Origin: Lelliottia jeotgali
GTDB taxonomy: Bacteria > Pseudomonadota > Gammaproteobacteria > Enterobacterales > Enterobacteriaceae
Assembly: GCA_002271215.1 (NCBI GenBank)
Contig: CP018628.1
Coordinates: forward strand, 3,534,001-3,598,000
Reading direction: 5' to 3'
DNA: 64,000 bases
Shown here: positions 59,332 to 64,000 of the stretch, piece by piece
Position numbering within the stretch: the stretch's first letter is position 1
Layout of the letters: every line of letters begins with the position of its first letter
The notes under the pieces: model-generated
The model's database searches: none
What the model saw: only the letters and a program-made list of their open reading frames with translations
Told to the model about the DNA's origin: nothing
Position numbers and translations under genes: made by a program

Positions 59332-60348
59332 ATGGCAACAATGCTGGATGTCTCATTACGCGCGGGCGTGTCGAAAGCCACCGTGTCGCGCGTGCTGAAT
59401 GGCACAGGTCAGGTCAAAGAGAGTACGCGTCAGCAGGTGTTTAACGCGATGGAAGAGCTGGGCTATCGCCCGAATTTTCTCGCGCAATCGCTGGCGAATC
59501 AGACCAGCAACAGCATTGGTCTGGTGGTGTCGACGTTTGACGGTTTTTACTTCGGTCGTCTGCTACAACAGGCCTCGCGCCAGACCGAAACGCACGGCAA
59601 ACAGCTGATTGTGACCGATGGGCACGACGCGCCCGAGCGCGAAGAGCAGGCGGTGCAAATGCTGGCTGACAGGCAGTGCGACGCCATCGTACTGTACACG
59701 CGTTATATGAGTGAGAAGGCGATCATGAAGCTGATCAACAGCGTGAAAATGCCGCTGGTGGTGATTAACCGTGATGTCAGCCTGGCGCGTGACCGCTGTG
59801 TGTTCTTCGAACAGCAGGACTCCGCGTTTAAAGCCGTGGATTATCTGGTCAGCCAGGGCCATCGGGAGATCGCCTGTATTACGGTCCCGATTCATACGCC
59901 AACGGGCAAAGCACGCCTGATGGGTTATCGCCAGGCGCTGGAGAAACACGGCATTGCCTGGGACGATCGACGGGTGAAGTATGGTGATGCAGGGATGACG
60001 CGGGGTTATGAACTGTGCAATGAACTGCTTCGCGAGAAAGTGCCTTTTACTGCCCTGTTTGCCTGTAACGATGATATGGCGCTCGGATCGTCCAAAGCGC
60101 TGCATCAGGCCGGGCTGCATATTCCGCAGGATATTTCGCTGTTTGGTTTTGACGATGCGCCGAGCGCGAAATGGCTGGAGCCCGCCCTCTCCACCGTCTA
60201 TTTGCCGATCGACAATATGATCGTGACGGCTATCGATCAGGCAGTTCGGCTGGCAAACCACCAGCCGATCGAGACGATCCCGCCGTTTACCGGCACGCTG
60301 ATGCTGCGCGATTCGGTAACGACAGGTCCGTATTACACCTCAAAATAG
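59332..60348 (+). CDS. LacI-family regulator, AscG-like
   Basis: 338-residue transcription factor. The helix-turn-helix is MATMLDVSLRAGVSKATVSRVLNGTGQVKEST; the C-terminal sugar-binding domain has GLVVSTFDGFYFGRLLQQA and LFGFDDAPSAKWLEPALSTV. The overall style is that of AscG, the repressor of beta-glucoside genes in E. coli. The ATG at 59332 has AGGA eight bases upstream; five further codons are open. It is divergent from the PTS permease and glucosidase genes, its likely targets. The stop overlaps the end of the convergent lysA by 9 bp. Confidence 0.87.
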   Translation: MATMLDVSLRAGVSKATVSRVLNGTGQVKESTRQQVFNAMEELGYRPNFLAQSLANQTSNSIGLVVSTFDGFYFGRLLQQASRQTETHGKQLIVTDGHDAPEREEQAVQMLADRQCDAIVLYTRYMSEKAIMKLINSVKMPLVVINRDVSLARDRCVFFEQQDSAFKAVDYLVSQGHREIACITVPIHTPTGKARLMGYRQALEKHGIAWDDRRVKYGDAGMTRGYELCNELLREKVPFTALFACNDDMALGSSKALHQAGLHIPQDISLFGFDDAPSAKWLEPALSTVYLPIDNMIVTAIDQAVRLANHQPIETIPPFTGTLMLRDSVTTGPYYTSK

Positions 60349-61602
60349 CTCGAGTGCGAGCAGTTCCTGAATGGTCTGGCGACGACGAATCAGTCGCGCC
60401 ACGCCATTATCAAACAGCACTTCTGGCAGCAGCGGACGGCTATTGTAGTTCGATGACATTGACGCACCGTAAGCGCCCGTATCGTGCAGCACCAGATAAT
60501 CACCCGGTTGAACGTCAGGCAGCGCGCGGGTTTCCACTTTGCCGCCCTCCTGCTGAGTAAACACATCACCCGATTCGCACAGCGGCCCGGCCACCACGGT
60601 TTCAACCAGCGGAGCCTGCGTCAGGTCGCGACCATCCGCCGCCAGCGCGGTAATGTGGTGATAGCTACCGTACATGGCCGGTCGCATCAGATCGTTAAAT
60701 CCGGCGTCCACCAGCACGAAGTGGCGGCTACCCATCTCTTTCACGCTACGCACCTGCGTCACCAGCACGCCGGACTCTGCCACCAGGAATCGTCCCGGTT
60801 CGATTTCCAGTTTGACCGCATGGCCCAGATGAGCGGCAATTTTATCGCGCGCCGCGCTCCACAGACCGTAATAGTGATCGGTGTCGATTGCCTCTTCTCC
60901 TGGGCGGTACGGAATCGACAAACCGCCACCGGCGGAGATCGCCTCCAGATCCTGACCGAATTCGACAACCTGACGCACCATCGCGCCGCACACCTGCTCA
61001 AGATGCCCGTAATCGACGCCGGAGCCGATGTGCATGTGAATGCCCACCAGCGTCAGGTTGTAGCGTTGTAAAACTTCAAGAGCCGCAGGCAGATCGGCAT
61101 ACCAGATGCCGTGTTTGCTGTTTTCGCCGCCGGTGTTGGTTTTCTGGCTATGACCATGACCAAACCCAGGATTCACGCGCAGCCACACGCGATGGCCCGG
61201 CGAGACTTGTCCCAGCTGTTCCAGCATATCCACGGAGCCAGCATTCACCGGAATTTTCAGCTCATGCACGCGAGAAAGCGTCGCGCTATCAATCATATCG
61301 GCGGTAAAGACAATCGCGTCACCGTCAGTCTTCGGGTCGTACCCTGCCGCCAGCGCGCGTTCGATTTCTCCCAGCGAAACGGAATCCACTTTGACGCCCT
61401 GCTCGCGCATCAGGCGCAGAATATGAATATTCGAACATGCCTTTTGTGCAAAGCGCACCACGTCAAACTGATGCAAGGCCGCAATTTTTTCACGCACGAT
61501 CTGCGCGTCGTAAACCCAGACCGGGCAACCAAACTCGGCGGGCAAGCGCAGTAAGTTCTCGGCATTCAAATCGGTATCGGTGCTGTTCAGCGGGCGTGGC
61601 AT
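60340..61602 (-). CDS. lysA: Diaminopimelate decarboxylase LysA
   Basis: 420-residue PLP enzyme that makes L-lysine from meso-diaminopimelate, the last step of lysine synthesis. The PLP Lys is Lys54 in RFAQKACSN; the phosphate-binding glycines are in SAGGGLSIPY; the second active-site Cys is in PLCESGDVF; and EPGRFLVAESG is typical. Divergent from its activator gene lysR with 122 bp between starts. In K-12 lysA is next to galR; here the beta-glucoside cluster lies between. Confidence 0.96.
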   Translation of the reverse strand: MPRPLNSTDTDLNAENLLRLPAEFGCPVWVYDAQIVREKIAALHQFDVVRFAQKACSNIHILRLMREQGVKVDSVSLGEIERALAAGYDPKTDGDAIVFTADMIDSATLSRVHELKIPVNAGSVDMLEQLGQVSPGHRVWLRVNPGFGHGHSQKTNTGGENSKHGIWYADLPAALEVLQRYNLTLVGIHMHIGSGVDYGHLEQVCGAMVRQVVEFGQDLEAISAGGGLSIPYRPGEEAIDTDHYYGLWSAARDKIAAHLGHAVKLEIEPGRFLVAESGVLVTQVRSVKEMGSRHFVLVDAGFNDLMRPAMYGSYHHITALAADGRDLTQAPLVETVVAGPLCESGDVFTQQEGGKVETRALPDVQPGDYLVLHDTGAYGASMSSNYNSRPLLPEVLFDNGVARLIRRRQTIQELLALELF

Positions 61603-61724
61603 GGTTTTCTCCGGGTGACGTCATTTTTTAACATTACGCCACAGCACGAAGAGAATAAAAAATATCGTTTTATCGAGAGTCTATGCAAAAATGATATGGA
61701 TTGAAGTTAAAGAACAGGTGCCCT

Positions 61725-62645
61725 ATGCCCGCCGTTAACCTACGCCATATCGAGATTTTTCACGCGGTGATGACTACCGGTAATCTGACCGAAGCCGCGC
61801 AGATGCTTCACACCTCACAGCCGACGGTCAGCCGTGAATTGGCCCGCTTTGAGAAAGTGCTTGGTTTAACGCTGTTTGAGCGCACGCGCGGAAGACTGCA
61901 TCCAACGGTACAAGGATTGCGGTTGTTCGAGGAAGTTCAGCGCTCGTGGTACGGCCTGGATCGCATCGTCAGCGCGGCCGAGAGTTTGCGGGAATTTCGC
62001 CAGGGCGAGCTGTCGATTGTCTGCCTGCCGGTATTTTCGCAGTCACTTCTGCCGCAACTGATTCAGCCGTTTCTCGCCCGCTATCCCGACGTCAACCTCA
62101 CCATTGTGCCGCAGGAATCGCCCTTGCTCGAAGAGTGGCTCTCGGCGCAGCGTCACGATTTAGGGCTGACCGAAACGCTGGCGACGCCTGCCGGGACGGA
62201 GCGCACCGAATTGCTGTCGCTAGATGAAGTCTGCGTCTTACCGGAAGGCCACCGTCTCGCCAGTAAAAGTGTGCTGACACCTGCGGATTTTCATGGCGAA
62301 AACTATATTAGCCTGTCGCAAACTGACAGCTATCGGCAGCTTCTGGATACGCTGTTCCTGGAACATCAGGTGAAACGCCGGATGGTGGTCGAGACCCACA
62401 GCGCGGCGTCCATCTGCGCGATGGTGCGCGCAGGCGTGGGGATTGCGGTGGTAAACCCGCTCACGGCGCTGGACTACTCGGGTAGCGGGATCGTTATCCG
62501 CCGCTTCAGTATTTCTGTCCCTTTCACCGTGAGCCTGATTCGCCCGCTGCATCGCCCGGTCTCAGCGCTGGTTCAGGCGTTTACGGAACATCTGGTGGCC
62601 CATTCTCATCAGCTGGCGCAGCGCTTGCCGGAGCAGGAAAACTAA
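61725..62645 (+). CDS. lysR: LysR, activator of lysA
   Basis: 306-residue LysR-type regulator that activates lysA and represses itself, with diaminopimelate as inducer. The helix-turn-helix is LTEAAQMLHTSQPTVSRELARFEKVLGLTLFERT; the effector domain includes SIVCLPVFSQSLLPQLIQPFLARYPDV. The ATG at 61725 is preceded by AGGTG and yields MPAVNLRHIEIF, matching the family; eight upstream codons are open. The C-terminus is a few residues shorter than in K-12. The convergent ygeA stop lies 4 bp away. Confidence 0.95.
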   Translation: MPAVNLRHIEIFHAVMTTGNLTEAAQMLHTSQPTVSRELARFEKVLGLTLFERTRGRLHPTVQGLRLFEEVQRSWYGLDRIVSAAESLREFRQGELSIVCLPVFSQSLLPQLIQPFLARYPDVNLTIVPQESPLLEEWLSAQRHDLGLTETLATPAGTERTELLSLDEVCVLPEGHRLASKSVLTPADFHGENYISLSQTDSYRQLLDTLFLEHQVKRRMVVETHSAASICAMVRAGVGIAVVNPLTALDYSGSGIVIRRFSISVPFTVSLIRPLHRPVSALVQAFTEHLVAHSHQLAQRLPEQEN

Positions 62646-62649
62646 CGCC

Positions 62650-63342
62650 TCACGACAGCATAAATTCGACCGCGTCGGTGGCATGGATCGCCGTGGTATC
62701 GAACACCGGGAGCGCACTTTCATTGGCCGGAACCAGCAGGCCAATCTCCGTGCAGCCGAAGATCACCCCTTCCGCGCCCTGTTTCGCCAGCTTGTCGATC
62801 ACGCTGAGATAATAGTGGCGCGAGGCATCGCTGAACGTCCCAAGGCACAGTTCTTCAAAGATAATCTGGTTGATGCGCGCCCGGTCCGTTTCATCAGGAG
62901 TCAGGCTTTCAATACCGAACTGCGATTCAAGACGGCCGCGATAGAAATCTTGCTCCATTGTGTAGCGTGTACCCAGCAGCGCGACGCGTTTCATCCCGCT
63001 GGCAGTTATCGCTCGTCCGGTGGCATCAGCGATGTGCAGGAACGGCAGCGAGCAGCTTTCCTCAATCTGTGACGCCACTTTGTGCATGGTGTTAGTACAG
63101 AGCAGAATACCTTCAGCCCCCGCTCGCGCCAGTCCCAGCGCCGCCTGCGCCAGAATTTCACCCGCTTTGTCCCATTCACCGCTGGCCTGGCAGGCCTCGA
63201 TTTCGTGGAAATCCACGCTATGCAGTAAAAGGCTGGCGGAATGCAGGCCGCCGAGACGTTGTTTGATGCCTTCATTAATCAGGCGATAATAAGGAATGGT
63301 GGATTCCCAGCTCATTCCGCCCAGCAGACCGATCGTTTTCAT
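62650..63342 (-). CDS. ygeA: Broad-specificity amino-acid racemase YgeA (RacD)
   Basis: 230-residue aspartate/glutamate racemase-superfamily enzyme, PLP-independent. In E. coli YgeA racemises several amino acids including homoserine. The two catalytic cysteines are Cys82 ([10 protein letters not shown]) and Cys197 ([11 protein letters not shown]). [15 protein letters not shown] is the family start, with AGGAG seven bases upstream. It is convergent with lysR and divergent from the cupin gene. It keeps the K-12 position next to lysR. Confidence 0.94.
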   Translation of the reverse strand: MKTIGLLGGMSWESTIPYYRLINEGIKQRLGGLHSASLLLHSVDFHEIEACQASGEWDKAGEILAQAALGLARAGAEGILLCTNTMHKVASQIEESCSLPFLHIADATGRAITASGMKRVALLGTRYTMEQDFYRGRLESQFGIESLTPDETDRARINQIIFEELCLGTFSDASRHYYLSVIDKLAKQGAEGVIFGCTEIGLLVPANESALPVFDTTAIHATDAVEFMLS

Positions 63343-63442
63343 TTTTTCTCCTTTTCTCGTCCCCCCAGTGAAGCAAACTTGTGATCCTGTTTCCAGTTAT
63401 TTGGCTTGCCGTTTCCTTTTTACCCTTCGTGATATAAATTAA

Positions 63443-63458
63443 TTAAAACAATGTTTCA
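63443..63458 (+). promoter_or_regulatory. KdgR-like box upstream of the cupin gene
   Basis: TTAAAACAATGTTTCA fits the KdgR pattern TGAAA-N6-TTTCA with one mismatch. It follows a TATAAA -10-like hexamer (63433-63438) and ends 20 bp before the cupin start, where a bound repressor would block transcription. The remaining intergenic sequence to ygeA shows nothing else of note. Confidence 0.5.
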
Positions 63459-63477
63459 CTATAAGGACAGAACAACG

Positions 63478-63804
63478 ATGTTTATTTTCCATAAAGAGAC
63501 GCGGCTTGAGGATCTGGGCAATGGCGTGACGCGTCGTATTCTGGCGCACGACGGCAAAATGATGGCGGTAGAAGTTAACTTTGAACAGGGCGCGATCGGC
63601 CCGATGCACAACCATCCGCACGAACAGCTGACCTACGTCCTGTCCGGCGAATTTGAATTTACGATTGGCGATGAGAAACACGTAGTAACGGCAGGAGACA
63701 CGCTTTACAAAGAGCCACACGTGATGCACGGCTGCGTGTGCCTGAAGCCAGGTACGCTGTTGGATACATTTACGCCGGTGCGTGAAGATTTTTTGAAGTC
63801 ATGA
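63478..63804 (+). CDS. KdgF-like cupin protein
   Basis: 108-residue single-domain cupin. Cupin motif 1 is GPMHNHPHEQLTYVLSGEFEFTI (two His and a Glu as metal ligands) and motif 2 ends in HVMHGCVCLKPG. The sequence, starting MFIFHKETRLEDLGNGVTRRILAHDGKMMAVEV, resembles KdgF, the enzyme that linearises unsaturated uronates from pectin and alginate. The ATG at 63478 is preceded by AAGGA; a second ATG at 63451 is inside the KdgR-like box and so less likely. A paralogue-level assignment only; other small cupins look similar. Confidence 0.78.
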   Translation: MFIFHKETRLEDLGNGVTRRILAHDGKMMAVEVNFEQGAIGPMHNHPHEQLTYVLSGEFEFTIGDEKHVVTAGDTLYKEPHVMHGCVCLKPGTLLDTFTPVREDFLKS

Positions 63805-63810
63805 GTTGAA

Positions 63811-63838
63811 ATAAAAAGGGCGAGTTTTCACCCGCCCT
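63811..63838 (-). terminator. Terminator of the chain-length determinant gene
   Basis: On the minus strand AGGGCG pairs with CGCCCT over a ten-base loop and is followed by TTTTT. It lies just past the stop of the partial gene at the right edge and could also serve the convergent cupin gene. Confidence 0.7.
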
Positions 63839-63850
63839 GACTCATCTGTA

Positions 63851-64000
63851 TTAATCCGCTGCCAGAAGAGGTTCGGAAATCGGCGTGCGCGACTTCATTG
63901 CCTCACGCAGGAGAATAGTGCCACAGGCAAAAATCCCTCCTAAAAGTGCAGCCAGAATAACGATCAGGGATTTGCCCGGCCCATCTTTTTTCACTGGCAC
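63851..64000 (-). CDS. C-terminal end of a Wzz/FepE-type O-antigen chain-length determinant (partial)
   Basis: Last 49 codons of a gene continuing past the right edge. The fragment reads PVKKDGPGKSLIVILAALLGG, a Pro/Gly segment then a hydrophobic helix, and ends with a short basic/polar tail (LLREAMKSRTPISEPLLAAD). This is the usual second membrane helix and cytoplasmic end of Wzz-family proteins, which set the length of O-antigen or related polysaccharides. The call rests only on this end, so another two-helix membrane protein is possible. Confidence 0.6.
   Translation of the reverse strand: MPVKKDGPGKSLIVILAALLGGIFACGTILLREAMKSRTPISEPLLAAD

Overview
The window is 64 kb of chromosome from an enteric gammaproteobacterium. 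Gene order from barA to ygeA follows the Escherichia coli K-12 63-64 min region almost gene for gene, but a gudPXD-garK arrangement, a broken ygdT frame, no ygdQ and an extra beta-glucoside cluster between galR and lysA argue against E. coli itself. An Enterobacter/Lelliottia/Leclercia-like organism is the best guess; the genus cannot be fixed from the sequence alone.

Left part (1-13.9 kb): the 3' half of barA; a complete IS481-family element (1414-2698) inserted with a 5-bp target duplication into a palindromic repeat that also holds a 78-79 bp tandem array; the glucarate/galactarate cluster gudP-gudX-gudD-garK; yqcA-truC-yqcC; the CsrA-sequestering RNA csrB with its upstream UvrY palindrome; syd, queF and ppnN. 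BarA and csrB are the sensor and RNA output of one regulatory pathway, both visible here.

Middle part (13.9-47 kb): the serine uptake/degradation pair sdaC-sdaB with a consensus-perfect PurR-type operator upstream; xni; a BIME/REP array; rlmM-ygdD; gcvA with the divergent sRNA gcvB; ygdI; the csdA-csdE sulfur-transfer pair and tcdA; mltA; three initiator tRNA-fMet genes; amiC; argA with paired ARG boxes; the recombination block recC/ptrA-recB-recD; the minor-pilin genes ppdA-ppdB-ygdB-ppdC; thyA, lgt, ptsP and rppH. Many of these genes overlap by ATGA or a few bases.

Right part (47-64 kb): a DnaA-box-rich intergenic region that corresponds to the chromosomal DnaA-reactivation locus DARS2; mutH, ygdR, tas, aas-lplT; the paired OmpR-type sRNAs omrA and omrB; galR. 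Between galR and lysA lies a five-gene accessory cluster: a GNAT acetyltransferase, a UxuR-like FCD/GntR regulator, a family-1 6-phospho-beta-glucosidase, a stand-alone cellobiose-type PTS IIC permease and an AscG-like LacI regulator. The divergent promoter region carries TTGG-N4-CCAA sites of the UxuR/ExuR type and a CRP-like site. lysA/lysR, the racemase ygeA, a KdgF-like cupin gene under a KdgR-like box, and the 3' end of a Wzz-type chain-length determinant finish the window.

Identifications rest on recognised protein families and on remembered K-12 sequences and gene order; no database search was run. No wholly new system was demonstrated. The parts most worth a second look are the tandem array with IS-end-like sequences, the DARS2 region, the PurR-like site before sdaC, and the galR-lysA island with its operators.
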